This document shows positions 46,778 to 55,656 of a DNA stretch of 64,000 nt, piece after piece. Both the position numbers and the translations under genes were made by a program. Origin of the DNA: Clostridiaceae bacterium (GTDB lineage Bacteria; Bacillota; Clostridia; Saccharofermentanales; DTU023); contig DUPV01000024.1 in the NCBI GenBank assembly GCA_012838135.1, positions 1-64,000 of the forward strand, written 5' to 3'. Each line of letters begins with the position of its first letter. The first letter of the stretch is position 1. Under the pieces are notes generated by a model that saw only the letters and a list, made by a program, of their open reading frames with translations, was not told the DNA's origin and did not search any database.

Positions 46778-47323
46778 GAATCGTGAAAAACTCATGACTG
46801 TTTTCTGTTATTTTCTCAAACCACATAAGATAATAGAACCGTGCCGGTTAAAGGCAGGTTGTATTAGCCTGAGAGTTGGTCTCGTTAGAAAGAGTAATGC
46901 CCCGGCTTTGCGGGTAGGATTCAAAAATAGAAACCGGTATTATTCTAAAAATAATCACATTTGATCCATAAATAAAATATTTTATACAAATCAACCAAAA
47001 ATAATCGTAATTTTCTTTATTTTATAATACTTTTAATTGTAATTCAACGGCCGGGTATCAGTAACTCAGTCTAAAACATATATAACATCACAAATTCCTT
47101 AAACTTTATTTTTACCATTTTTATAAAATTTGTCTTTATTTCCCAAAAAAACTCACCTTCGGAACTTAAATTCAAAGGTACAATATCCTCAACTGAATTA
47201 TTAAATTACCTCACTTTATTAAAAATTGATCAATTAACAATCAGTAATAACCGTGAAAAACAGTTACTAAAATTAAATAATATTTTTCTAAGTTAATAAA
47301 AACAAAATAAGTGAGAAGCAATC
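46778..47323. other. Long intergenic region before the Tad locus
   Basis: About 550 bases without a gene separate the dehydrogenase from the pilus genes. The first half contains the folded element at 46830-46943. The second half is very AT-rich, with no convincing promoter. The start codon of the first Tad gene has only a weak AGTGAGAAG site. Confidence 0.5.
46830..46943. ncRNA. Unidentified G+C-richer folded element
   Basis: The outer bases ATAATA and CCGGTT at one end pair exactly with AACCGGTATTAT at the other end, around an 8-base bulge. The closed region contains three short hairpins (AGGC/GCCT, CTC/GAG and CCCG/CGGG). The sequence stands out from its AT-rich surroundings. I could not match it to riboswitches, 6S, SRP, RNase P or tmRNA on either strand. 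The transcribed strand is unknown. Confidence 0.4.
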
Positions 47324-48295
47324 ATGAGAAAAGTTTATCTTATCGATCCGAATCAAAAATATGCAGAAAAACTGCAAAAACAGCTCAATCCGAAATTAAA
47401 ACCGCTCGCAAAAATTGATCTGTTGATTTCACCGGCAGAATTAAAAGAAGATTTTGATCTGGTAATTATCCATGCAAGCTATTTTTCCGATTATCGCTAT
47501 GCACATAAATTGGATAAAATCGGAATCCTGAAAACAATTCAACTAAATGATGTAACAACTCGTTTTGAACAACTATCTTCAATTGCAGATTCTACTAAAT
47601 CCGATTTATTGGTTTTATCACGCAGAACCAAAATCACAGAATGGTTACATTGGATATTGTATAAACTTGATAAAATCAAACAAAGAATCGAAAGTAGACA
47701 GAATCAAATTCATTTGCTTTTTACTTTTAATCAACATGTCCGTCATCGGTTTTTGCAAAAATGGATAACGGAACAAAAGGCTGAAGGGAATAAAGTTTTT
47801 ATCTTACCGATCAAGCCTCTGTACTTATGGAATTATCAAGCTGATTTTCACGTTGGACCTGACTTATCCGATCTTGTTTTACAAATTGAACAGGATATTG
47901 AAATCAGTGAAAAAGATTTCGGTTTGATTTTTGAAAAACAAAAATCCGGCATTTTTATTTCTCGTAACAAATCAGCTTCAGATGACGTGTTTACTTATGA
48001 ACATAATTCTGTTCAAATAATCGGAAAATTATTTAAAAAATTTATTGCTCAACATGAAAAATCCAGTAGCGGTTTAATCGATGTTGAAGCTAAACCTTTT
48101 CATTTAATTAAAGATTTGGCATCAATTTGCGATGTATGTCATTTTGACTTAGGTGAAGAAGATAATTATGGAGTGCGTATTGCTAAAACAGAAATCGCGA
48201 CATTTTTGGCAGAAAAAAGTCCGACCGTCAAATTTGAACCTATTATCTTGAATAAATCGTTCGGACCGACTGTCTTAAATAAGCTGCAGACATAG
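47324..48295 (+). CDS. TadZ/CpaE-like protein of the pilus locus
   Basis: This is a 323-residue soluble protein in the first position of the Tad-type operon. The N-terminus (VYLIDPNQKYAEKLQKQLNP) looks like a receiver-fold domain and the C-terminal 180 residues resemble a MinD/ParA-like fold by order of elements. No intact Walker A (GKTT) is present, so it would not hydrolyse ATP. CpaE/TadZ proteins localise the pilus machine, and a degenerate member fits this place in the operon. The assignment leans on position as much as on sequence. Confidence 0.55.
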   Translation: MRKVYLIDPNQKYAEKLQKQLNPKLKPLAKIDLLISPAELKEDFDLVIIHASYFSDYRYAHKLDKIGILKTIQLNDVTTRFEQLSSIADSTKSDLLVLSRRTKITEWLHWILYKLDKIKQRIESRQNQIHLLFTFNQHVRHRFLQKWITEQKAEGNKVFILPIKPLYLWNYQADFHVGPDLSDLVLQIEQDIEISEKDFGLIFEKQKSGIFISRNKSASDDVFTYEHNSVQIIGKLFKKFIAQHEKSSSGLIDVEAKPFHLIKDLASICDVCHFDLGEEDNYGVRIAKTEIATFLAEKSPTVKFEPIILNKSFGPTVLNKLQT

Positions 48296-48333
48296 CATCG
48301 ATAACAGGTGCAGCAGATATAAGCAGGTATAAT

Positions 48334-49479
48334 ATGTTAAACCATCAAGCCCGACAGCAATTCATTGAGCATTTGGTTGCTAAACATACTGAAATCGATC
48401 GTCTGTCCGATATCGAATTAAAGCAGTTGTTGACTAAATTAGTAGCTGAATATCAGGATATGTCTCTGCTTAACTTGCCGGAAAGAAGAATGTTAATCAA
48501 TCAATTGTTTAATACAATGCGCGGTTTAGACTTATTACAACCGTTTGTTGATGACAATTCTGTTACTGAAATCATGGTCAACGGAGCGAACGCTATCTTT
48601 GTAGAAAGAGACGGTCGAATTTATCAGACATCAGTAAAATTTGATCATGCCGAGCACTTAACTCATGTCATAACCCGATTTTTCGGCAAAGCCAACCGTC
48701 TGATTAATGAACAAAATCCAATCAATGGTATGCGTTTAGCCGACGGTTCACGGATTCATGCTGTTCTGCCACCCGCAGCACCTGAAGGACCGGTTATGAG
48801 TATTAGAAGATTTACGGGAATCAAACCTCGTTTAGAAGCTTTAATCGAACATCAAACATTAACAGAACATGCGGCAAATACATTGATAAATTTTGTCCGA
48901 AGTAAGAAGAATATATTTATTTCCGGCGGTACCGGAACAGGTAAAACAACTTTTCTCAATGCACTTTCAGCCTATATCGGCAAAGAGGAACGAATCGTGA
49001 CAATTGAAGATAATCTCGAATTAGATTTACAGGGAATTGACAATCTTGTGCGTTTAGAAGCAAGAGAATCAGGACCGGACGGTCAGGGAGCTATTACACT
49101 CGACCAATTAATCCGTTCTTCATTAAGGTTAAGACCGGATCGGATTTTAGTAGGAGAAATCAGAGGAAGTGAAGCCTTTGAGATGATTCAGGCAATGAGC
49201 ACCGGGCATCCGGGCTCGATGTCAACCGGACATGGAAATAATAGTATGGAAATGTTGAATCGAATCAGTTTGATGATCTTGATGTCTTCAAGTTTACCCT
49301 GGGATGCTGTCCGTAGATTAGTTGCCTCGGCACTTGATGTAAATGTTCACTTAACCAGACTGCCCAGCGGAAAAAGAATTGTTCAAGAAATCAGTCACAT
49401 TACCGGATACGAAAATCAGCAGTTTCAAATTGAACCTTTATATATCAGGCAAGGAGATGATTTAATATGTCACATCTAA
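48334..49479 (+). CDS. CpaF/TadA secretion ATPase
   Basis: This is the motor ATPase of Tad/Flp pilus assembly, a member of the type II/IV secretion ATPase family. The N-terminal helical region is followed by FVDDNSVTEIMVNGANAIFVERDG. FISGGTGTGKTTFLNALSA is Walker A (about residues 198-212). IEDNLELDLQ and RPDRILVGEIRGSEAFEMIQAMSTGHPGSMSTGHGNN are the Asp/Glu, Walker B and His boxes typical of CpaF. The 381-residue length is near the family's usual size. It overlaps the TadBC gene by 13 bases. Confidence 0.94.
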   Translation: MLNHQARQQFIEHLVAKHTEIDRLSDIELKQLLTKLVAEYQDMSLLNLPERRMLINQLFNTMRGLDLLQPFVDDNSVTEIMVNGANAIFVERDGRIYQTSVKFDHAEHLTHVITRFFGKANRLINEQNPINGMRLADGSRIHAVLPPAAPEGPVMSIRRFTGIKPRLEALIEHQTLTEHAANTLINFVRSKKNIFISGGTGTGKTTFLNALSAYIGKEERIVTIEDNLELDLQGIDNLVRLEARESGPDGQGAITLDQLIRSSLRLRPDRILVGEIRGSEAFEMIQAMSTGHPGSMSTGHGNNSMEMLNRISLMILMSSSLPWDAVRRLVASALDVNVHLTRLPSGKRIVQEISHITGYENQQFQIEPLYIRQGDDLICHI

Positions 49480-50978
49480 AACAATTTTCAAAAATGATAT
49501 TACCTGCTTGGCTTTTTGTATATTTAGCATCTTTGACTTGGATAGATCTGCAAAATCAAAGTATCCTGATCATATTTCTCGCATCTCTGATTATCTGTTA
49601 CGGTCTAACCAAATTTGTTATGAGCAGAACAGCATCTGCCAAAATCGAGCAGTATAAAATTCTGCTTGAATATCTGAGCAGTCGACTGGCAGCAGGGCAT
49701 ACCTTGGAAATTACATTGTTGGAAGCATCAAGTCGTCTCCAAGAAGAATTGGGACGCAGAAGTATTTTGGCAAAATGTCTGAAACAGTTAAATCAAAGCA
49801 TGAAGGCTCAACTTGATCTGGATCGCAGTTTGCTTAATCTGAAAAATCAATTTAAATGTAAAACCTGTGATGCTTTTTTTGATGTTTTACCTTATCTCAA
49901 TCATTACGGAGGTCGTTTGGATATTTTCGTCAAACAAACTCATCGCACTTTAAATGCGGAAATCCAAATGCAAAAAGACATTCAATCAGAACAGAATGCC
50001 CAAAATAGTGAGGCAATTATTCTGATGTTTTTGCCTTTTTTCTTTTCACTAGTATTAATCAAAAACAGTTCTTCATATGCAAGTTCATTGTCTGAAGTTA
50101 AATGGAGCAGACCATTGCTGGCAGTTATTTTCTTGATCGCTCATTTGGCAATTTGTTGGACACTGATTGTTTTTGCACAAAACCCGGCTAATTTTAAAGA
50201 AAAAGATGTTTTTATTAATTTATCAGGCAAAAAACCGAAAGCAAAAATCATGATATTTACTGCTCAATTCATATTGTCTTATGCTCCTGCTAAACTCGGT
50301 TATAATTTAGCTGAAACTGTGAGGATTTTATCTCAAAACAAACCTCACGCTTGGCTGATTTATCTTAAAAGAAAAGTATTGCTCACCTTTGTTTTTACAC
50401 TGATTGCCGGTGTGTTTTTTTTATTGAAAATAATCTCCGGGTCTATTTTATTAATCATTCCGCTATTTTTTTGGTTCATTCAAGATTTTGATCTTTTACA
50501 AAGAGAAAATAAGTTGAAACAACAAATCAGGATTGAATATCCTACCTTTTTAAATTCAATGGTTGTTCTTTTACGTAGCGGAATCAGCCTAGACCGCAGT
50601 CTGAGGCTAATGATCAATTCATATCAAAGCAACATCAATTCTCAACTTAAATCTAATCTTGCCCAAATCAAACATGCTTTGAGTGTGGGAGAAAGTGCAT
50701 CTGTTGCAGTATTGCAAATAGCAGAAAAATTACCACAAGAAGAAATCGCCTCCGTTTTGCAATTAATGGCACGTTATGATCGAGACGGAGGACAAGAAAT
50801 ATTGGATATTCTGGATTTACAAGCTAATGCGAGTTGGCAATTATATCGAAATGCAATGCGCCGCCGTTTACAAACCAAAAACATGGCTTTGTTATTGCCG
50901 ATGGCAACAGATTTATTTGTTGTTATCATCATGGCAATGTTGCCTGCTGTTGCCAGTATGAGCAATTTGCAGCTTTAA
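49467..50978 (+). CDS. Fused TadB-TadC-like inner-membrane platform protein
   Basis: This 503-residue protein holds two T2SSF-type halves. The N-terminal half has YKILLEYLSSRLAAGHTLEITLLEASSRLQEELG and the C-terminal half IRIEYPTFLNSMVVLLRSGISLDRSLRLM, each followed by the family's helical segment and membrane spans (for example FLPFFFSLVLIKNSSSY and LLLPMATDLFVVIIMAMLPAVAS). In most Tad loci TadB and TadC are separate proteins of about 280-320 residues. Here they appear as one chain. GGAG lies before the start within the end of cpaF, so they are translated together. Confidence 0.82.
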   Translation: MSHLKQFSKMILPAWLFVYLASLTWIDLQNQSILIIFLASLIICYGLTKFVMSRTASAKIEQYKILLEYLSSRLAAGHTLEITLLEASSRLQEELGRRSILAKCLKQLNQSMKAQLDLDRSLLNLKNQFKCKTCDAFFDVLPYLNHYGGRLDIFVKQTHRTLNAEIQMQKDIQSEQNAQNSEAIILMFLPFFFSLVLIKNSSSYASSLSEVKWSRPLLAVIFLIAHLAICWTLIVFAQNPANFKEKDVFINLSGKKPKAKIMIFTAQFILSYAPAKLGYNLAETVRILSQNKPHAWLIYLKRKVLLTFVFTLIAGVFFLLKIISGSILLIIPLFFWFIQDFDLLQRENKLKQQIRIEYPTFLNSMVVLLRSGISLDRSLRLMINSYQSNINSQLKSNLAQIKHALSVGESASVAVLQIAEKLPQEEIASVLQLMARYDRDGGQEILDILDLQANASWQLYRNAMRRRLQTKNMALLLPMATDLFVVIIMAMLPAVASMSNLQL

Positions 50979-51058
50979 TTTTAATATTTGATTTTTGCCT
51001 TTACTTTTTCTCTTGAGTAGTTGTCCGACACATGTAATTTGTAAATTCAGTTTAAAGA

Positions 51059-51079
51059 AAACAGGGAAAAAACCTGTTT
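51059..51079 (+). repeat. Hairpin upstream of the pilin gene
   Basis: AAACAGG and CCTGTTT pair perfectly over 7 bases in the 190-base gap before the pilin gene. It may stabilise or raise the pilin message relative to the upstream machine genes. The following bases are not a clean T-run. Confidence 0.45.
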
Positions 51080-51169
51080 CTACTGATTGAATAAAACAGA
51101 AATAAACCGGAAAACAAATCATTTTTTTTATTAAAAAAATTACCATTTAACATTAAGAAAGGAAATGTC

Positions 51170-51358
51170 ATGTTAAAAATCAAAGAGTTTCAACAAAAAC
51201 TGCAAGACGAACAAGGCTTAGGTACCTTGGAAATTGTTTTAATAATTGCCGTATTGATTGCAGTTGCCTTAATTTTCAGAACTCAATTATCAAGCTTTGC
51301 CAAAAGTCTGATTAATAAAGTTTTCGATTATTCAATAATCGACGGTATCAGTTACTGA
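51170..51358 (+). CDS. Flp-type type IVb pilin
   Basis: This 62-residue protein has a short charged N-terminus and then EQGLGTLEIVLIIAVLIAVALIFR, a type IVb prepilin cleavage and hydrophobic region. The cleavage site would be after the G of QGLG, leaving a mature N-terminus with the glutamate that Flp pilins carry at position 5 (LGTLE). It matches the small Flp1-like pilins of Clostridia. AAGGAAA precedes the start. No prepilin peptidase gene is in the window. Confidence 0.88.
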   Translation: MLKIKEFQQKLQDEQGLGTLEIVLIIAVLIAVALIFRTQLSSFAKSLINKVFDYSIIDGISY

Positions 51359-51382
51359 TAGCAAAATGAATACAATGTCAAA

Positions 51383-52495
51383 ATGAACCAATACATTCGT
51401 TTAGATATAAAAAACATTGAACAAATGCAGGAGTCGGAACTTCTGCATTTGCTACAATTCAATTTTGATTTTTCTAATGAATTTATCAAAGTTTCCGACT
51501 CAAAAAATCAGCTGAATTATCTTTTATTCGACATACCGACAGATAAATATATATTATTTGATTGGTGTGAATCTGAAAATTTCAAAACCGCAGACTGCAG
51601 CCTGCAAAAAGCTTTTTATTTTACATTGTTAAAAATTATTACCGATAATTTATCTGAACTGCATCAACATTTACTAAAACCGAATCTCAATTTAATCCGA
51701 CCAGAATTAATTACATTTTGCCAAAATCATTCAATTATTACAGAAATTCAATGGTTTGTTTTACCCTCGGATTTGCATGTCGGAATACCCGGTTCTGCAA
51801 TCAGGCAAAAAGCCGGTAACCTTTGGAATTATATTGCATCTGACAAATCTGAATTGAAAAACATTGTTATGAGCCATTATCAATTGATCGCAGAAGATCG
51901 TCATAAAGAAGCCAGAGATTTATTAGATAATTATATTGAAAATGAAGCATTAATCAATCATTCGGCAAATTTTGAACAAAAATCTGAAAAAGCTAGCAGG
52001 GAAACAAGAGCTAAAAGAAAATCAGAAACAATGAAAAACTCAAAAACAATCAAAAATAAAAAATCATATAAAAACGGCTTAATTAAAAAAATCGTGTATC
52101 GACTGAAAAATGTAAATAAGTATAAAAAAACTGTTCCGAGTGAAACAACGGTTCCAATCAATCCTCAAGATGATCTGTTTCGTTTAGCCATGCTGTCAGA
52201 AGGACCTCCGGGCACACTGGCCGAGAGTGAAGGAATGAGAGCATTTGTTCTGGTAGATGAATTTTTGATCGGCAGAGATAAAATGATTTGTGATTTAGTT
52301 TTAACTCAATCAACTATCGGCAGAGTGCATGCCAGAATTTCTCGACATGGCAGCCATTATTTTTTAGAAGATCTCGGTTCTGCCAACGGAACAACTTTAG
52401 ATGAAAAAAAGCTTAACAAACATCAAACTTATCTGTTGCCGGATCAATGTCGTTTGAAGTTTGCTGAGCGAACTTTTTATTTTCATGTTGAATAG
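51383..52495 (+). CDS. FHA-domain protein of the Tad locus (DUF6382-like N-terminus)
   Basis: This is a 370-residue protein ending in an FHA domain: FLIGRDKMICDLVLTQSTIGRVHARISRHGSHYFLEDLGSANGTTLD (about residues 290-340) contains the GR, SxxHA-like and NGT motifs that bind phosphothreonine. The N-terminal 190 residues resemble the DUF6382 domain found with Tad/type VII loci in Firmicutes. A lysine-rich region (about 205-245) links the two. It is the last gene of the pilus operon. FHA proteins often couple such machines to Ser/Thr kinases, but no kinase is visible here. Confidence 0.85.
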   Translation: MNQYIRLDIKNIEQMQESELLHLLQFNFDFSNEFIKVSDSKNQLNYLLFDIPTDKYILFDWCESENFKTADCSLQKAFYFTLLKIITDNLSELHQHLLKPNLNLIRPELITFCQNHSIITEIQWFVLPSDLHVGIPGSAIRQKAGNLWNYIASDKSELKNIVMSHYQLIAEDRHKEARDLLDNYIENEALINHSANFEQKSEKASRETRAKRKSETMKNSKTIKNKKSYKNGLIKKIVYRLKNVNKYKKTVPSETTVPINPQDDLFRLAMLSEGPPGTLAESEGMRAFVLVDEFLIGRDKMICDLVLTQSTIGRVHARISRHGSHYFLEDLGSANGTTLDEKKLNKHQTYLLPDQCRLKFAERTFYFHVE

Positions 52496-52531
52496 ACTTA
52501 TCTAATTATGACAGAAAAAGTCTCATTGTTA

Positions 52532-53161
52532 TTACTTTGTACCGAACAATCTATCACCTGCATCTCCCAGGCCGGGAACAATATATGCATGTTCGTTTAA
52601 ACCTTCATCTAGTGCCGCACAGAAAATCGGCACATCGGGATGAGAGGAATGAAGATTGTGAATACCCTCGGGAGCAGCAATTATACAGACAAATTTTATT
52701 GAAGTAATATTGCGTTTTTTTAGTTGACTAACAGCATCTACTGCCGAAACACCGGTTGCCAGCATCGGATCTAAAAGAATTACATCTCTGCTTTCAACAT
52801 CTTCCGGTAATTTACAATAATATTCAACCGCTTCCAAAGTTTCAGGATCCCGGTAAAGTCCGATATGACCAACTTTAGCCATCGGAATCAAATCCAGCAT
52901 ACCATCAACCATACCAAGACCTGCTCTTAAAATCGGAACCAATGCAAGACTTTTTCCGGCAATTATTTTTGCTTTAGCAACAGCCACCGGAGTTTCAATT
53001 TCAACAGTTTTTAAAGGGAGATCCCGTGTAACTTCATACGCCATCAGGCGCGATACTTCGGTAGTCAATTCTCGAAACTCTTTAGTCGTAGTATTTTTAT
53101 CACGCATTAATGAGATTTTGTGTTGGATTAAGGGATGATCAAAAATAAAGACGTTTTCCAT
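52532..53161 (-). CDS. upp: Uracil phosphoribosyltransferase
   Basis: Upp salvages uracil to UMP using PRPP. It is 209 residues, the standard length. [15 protein letters not shown] (about residues 75-89), [16 protein letters not shown] (PRPP loop) and the C-terminal [12 protein letters not shown] are typical. AGGAGG precedes the ATG. It is convergent with the Tad operon and stands alone. Confidence 0.97.
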   Translation of the reverse strand: MENVFIFDHPLIQHKISLMRDKNTTTKEFRELTTEVSRLMAYEVTRDLPLKTVEIETPVAVAKAKIIAGKSLALVPILRAGLGMVDGMLDLIPMAKVGHIGLYRDPETLEAVEYYCKLPEDVESRDVILLDPMLATGVSAVDAVSQLKKRNITSIKFVCIIAAPEGIHNLHSSHPDVPIFCAALDEGLNEHAYIVPGLGDAGDRLFGTK

Positions 53162-53279
53162 CTAAACCTCCTGGAAGATATTTATCTTTGGTTATTTTAA
53201 CGAATTTGGCAGGCATAAACAAGAATTTATTATATTTGAATAGCATCAATTTATAGCAAATATTTAATTGCAATTATTA

Positions 53280-53376
53280 TTGACATTTTAACTACTCTCG
53301 ATAACTAAATTCCAACTCCTTTACCGGAGCTTCTTAGACTGGAACTTAACTTTGCAATTAACTTGACATTTTAACT
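53280..53376 (+). repeat. Direct repeat TTGACATTTTAACT
   Basis: The 14-base sequence TTGACATTTTAACT occurs at 53280 and 53363, both upstream of the tRNA promoter. Each copy carries a -35-like TTGACA, but neither has a clear -10 at the right distance. Confidence 0.55.
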
Positions 53377-53388
53377 CAAATAAATTGC

Positions 53389-53417
53389 TTGACAGATTTA
53401 TTTTAATTGCCTACAAT
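53389..53417 (+). promoter_or_regulatory. Promoter of tRNA-Arg
   Basis: A perfect TTGACA, a 17-base spacer and TACAAT lie about 20 bases before the tRNA gene. This is a strong sigma-A type promoter. Confidence 0.85.
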
Positions 53418-53435
53418 TGCAAAGCAATTAAAAGT

Positions 53436-53512
<77 letters not shown>

Positions 53513-53516
53513 CACA

Positions 53517-53566
53517 GAATGGACTGTTTCAAAAGAAATCACTTTTTGAGATAGTCCATTCTTTTT
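53517..53566 (+). terminator. Terminator of tRNA-Arg
   Basis: GAATGGACT and AGTCCATTC form a perfect 9-bp stem with a 27-base loop, followed by TTTTT, a few bases after the tRNA. Confidence 0.9.
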
Positions 53567-53859
53567 CCTAAAAAAAGACAATCTATTGTTATTTGAAATT
53601 TTTATCCAATTTTTAAATTGTTCGGCTTAATGTTTAATCGATCAATGACCATTTACTAAGTTGTTTTATTGTCATAATTATCATTGGTTGAAAGAACTGC
53701 TGATTTATCCATTTGTTCAAATTAATTCAGATAATTAAAAACATTTTTCAAAACGACCCCGATTTTAAAAAACTTCCTACGAAACCTATAACTATAGACC
53801 AAAAACAATAACAAGGGTTTATAAAAATTAAATTCAAAATATTAAAGGAGAACAAAAAA

Positions 53860-54780
53860 ATGAATAAAAAATTAAGCTTGTTAGCAATCATTTCGCTGGT
53901 GTTGGCACTTTTCCTCACAAGTTGTGCAGGCCAAGCAAAATCAAATCCTAAAATGGAAGCAAAGGATACTGAAAGAGGTGTAATCGTACTTTCTGTAAAT
54001 CCTGAAATCGAAATTGAATACGATAAAGACGGTAAGGTAACCGATGTTCGCGGTTCAAACCAAGACGGTACAAAAATTGTAAAAGATTATGATAATTATA
54101 TTGGCAAGGATTCAACTGTCGTTCTTCAAGAATTAGTTGATAAAATCAATGATGCAGGATATTTTATTCAAGAAGTTGGTGAATCAGAAAAAGTGTTAAC
54201 TTTACAATTAAAAGAAGGTTCTTTCTTACCAAATGATAATTTTATTGCTAATATTGGAAAAGCCGTCGAAGAAAAAGTTGGCGAATTAAATGTTGATGTA
54301 GAAGTCGGTACTGACAGCAATGACAAAAACAAAGATAAGAAAGATGAGAAAAAAGACAATGTCTCCAACCAGGATGACAAAAATGACAACAAAGACAAAA
54401 ACGATAAAAAAGATAAAAACGATAAAAAGGATAAAAACGATAAAAACGATAAAAAGGATAATGTCTCCAATCAGGATGATAAAAAAGACAACAAGAACTC
54501 TATAACAATTCCGGTAGCACCTGCCAAAAATCATACAGACTATGATGACACCGATTATGGAACAACGCCTGCAACAACAGCTGCTCCGACAGTAGATGAC
54601 ACCGATTATGATGACACCGATTATGCTCCGACTGCAGCACCGACTGTTGCTCCGACAGTAGATGACACTGATTATGATGATACCGACTATGCTCCGACTG
54701 CAGCTCAAACTGCTGCTCCGACAGTAGATGATTCGGACTATGATGACTCAAACTACGACGATTCAGATTATGATGACTAG
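53860..54780 (+). CDS. Lipoprotein with RsgI-like domain and repeat tail
   Basis: This is a 306-residue secreted protein. The signal peptide ends in LALFLTSCAGQ, a lipobox. Residues about 38-150 (VIVLSVNPEIEIEYDKDGKVTDVRG, NEDG-like turn, TVVLQELVDKINDAGYF) resemble the extracytoplasmic middle domain of RsgI-type anti-sigma factors. A charged KDKND-rich segment (about 150-215) and three 22-residue repeats rich in DDTDYDDTDY and APT follow, giving a long acidic tail that might bind metal or cell-wall polymers. There is no membrane helix or cytoplasmic anti-sigma domain, so it is not a complete RsgI. It opens the VTC/DUF4956/CotH group. AAAGGAG precedes the start. Confidence 0.75.
   Translation: MNKKLSLLAIISLVLALFLTSCAGQAKSNPKMEAKDTERGVIVLSVNPEIEIEYDKDGKVTDVRGSNQDGTKIVKDYDNYIGKDSTVVLQELVDKINDAGYFIQEVGESEKVLTLQLKEGSFLPNDNFIANIGKAVEEKVGELNVDVEVGTDSNDKNKDKKDEKKDNVSNQDDKNDNKDKNDKKDKNDKKDKNDKNDKKDNVSNQDDKKDNKNSITIPVAPAKNHTDYDDTDYGTTPATTAAPTVDDTDYDDTDYAPTAAPTVAPTVDDTDYDDTDYAPTAAQTAAPTVDDSDYDDSNYDDSDYDD
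54583..54779 (+). repeat. 66-bp tandem repeats in the lipoprotein gene
   Basis: The sequence GCTCCGACAGTAGATGA recurs at 54583, 54649 and 54715, spacing 66 bases each time. The repeats encode 22-residue units APTVDD(T/S)DYDD. Synonymous changes between units show selection or age rather than a very recent slip. Confidence 0.9.
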
Positions 54781-54871
54781 AATTTTAATTAATGATCACT
54801 ATCTGAACAAAAACCGATCATAAAACACGCAAAACAAAAACTGTTTTGAACAATCCGGAAATGCTTTTTAT

Positions 54872-55564
54872 ATGATTAAGAAAAAAGGAATTTTAAAACT
54901 ACGTAACGAAAAAAAATATAATATCAATCATGCAGACGCTTTCATACTAAGCCAAACATTGAAAAGGGTTTTCCGGCATGATAATAATTCTGACTCACAC
55001 GGTAATTACCGTGTGAGTAGTTTATATTTTGACACCCTTTACGATAAAGCTTTAATTCAAAATATTTCCGGGATAAATCAACGAGAAAAATTTCGCATAC
55101 GTTATTATAACAACGATTTTTCCTTTATCCGTTTAGAACGTAAAATAAAAATCAACGGTAAATGTGCAAAACAAACAGCACTCCTGGCCCAATCTGAAGT
55201 TCAACAAATTCTCAACGGAGAAATTGATTTTCTTCTACAAAAAGAAGATGCCCTGACAATTGAATTTTATTCAAAATTAAAAGGACAATTATTAAAACCG
55301 AAAACTATCGTGACTTATGACCGGGAGGCGTTTATTTATCACCCCGGCAATGTCCGAATTACCATAGATCGCAACTTAAGAACAACAACCAAAACTGATG
55401 ATTTTTTACAAATAAATAAGCACATCAATGTTTCAGACGGACTTGCTGTTTTGGAAGTAAAATATGATGAATTTCTGCCGGATCTCGTAAAGATGGCAGT
55501 CTGCTTGAACAATCGCCCGCTCACGGCTTATTCCAAGTATACTATGTGCAGAAAATACGATTAA
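54872..55564 (+). CDS. VTC-domain protein
   Basis: This is a 230-residue protein of the VTC (CYTH-like triphosphate tunnel) family, related to the yeast polyphosphate polymerase core. Basic tunnel motifs are visible in NEKKYNINHADAFIL, NYRVSSLYFDTLYD, REKFRIRYY, LERKIKINGKCAKQTA and VLEVKYDEFLP. In bacteria the VTC domain often stands with DUF4956 and CotH, as here, and the activity in that setting is not well known. The 5' end has no strong ribosome site. Polyphosphate synthesis or phosphorylation of a polymer are both possible roles. Confidence 0.88.
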   Translation: MIKKKGILKLRNEKKYNINHADAFILSQTLKRVFRHDNNSDSHGNYRVSSLYFDTLYDKALIQNISGINQREKFRIRYYNNDFSFIRLERKIKINGKCAKQTALLAQSEVQQILNGEIDFLLQKEDALTIEFYSKLKGQLLKPKTIVTYDREAFIYHPGNVRITIDRNLRTTTKTDDFLQINKHINVSDGLAVLEVKYDEFLPDLVKMAVCLNNRPLTAYSKYTMCRKYD

Positions 55565-55656
55565 TAATTTATAAAGTATAAAACAGTAATCAGAAAATCA
55601 GACATAGAAATATAGAATCTAATAAATCTACAAATTAATAAACAGGAGACAGTTTC

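Noticed and set aside
46830-46943. TPP, cobalamin or c-di-GMP riboswitch
   Set aside because: Short fragments (CTGAGAG, CGCAAAGCC) resemble parts of these RNAs, but the other conserved blocks are absent.
47324-48295. Response regulator reading of the first Tad gene
   Set aside because: The N-terminus resembles a receiver, but a clear phosphoacceptor set and output domain are missing; TadZ/CpaE fits the locus better.
54168-54751. Long ORFs on the minus strand opposite the repeat lipoprotein (100, 140 and 83 residues)
   Set aside because: They are low-complexity shadows of the plus-strand repeats (FLSFLSFLS, CCCRRC) with no ribosome sites.
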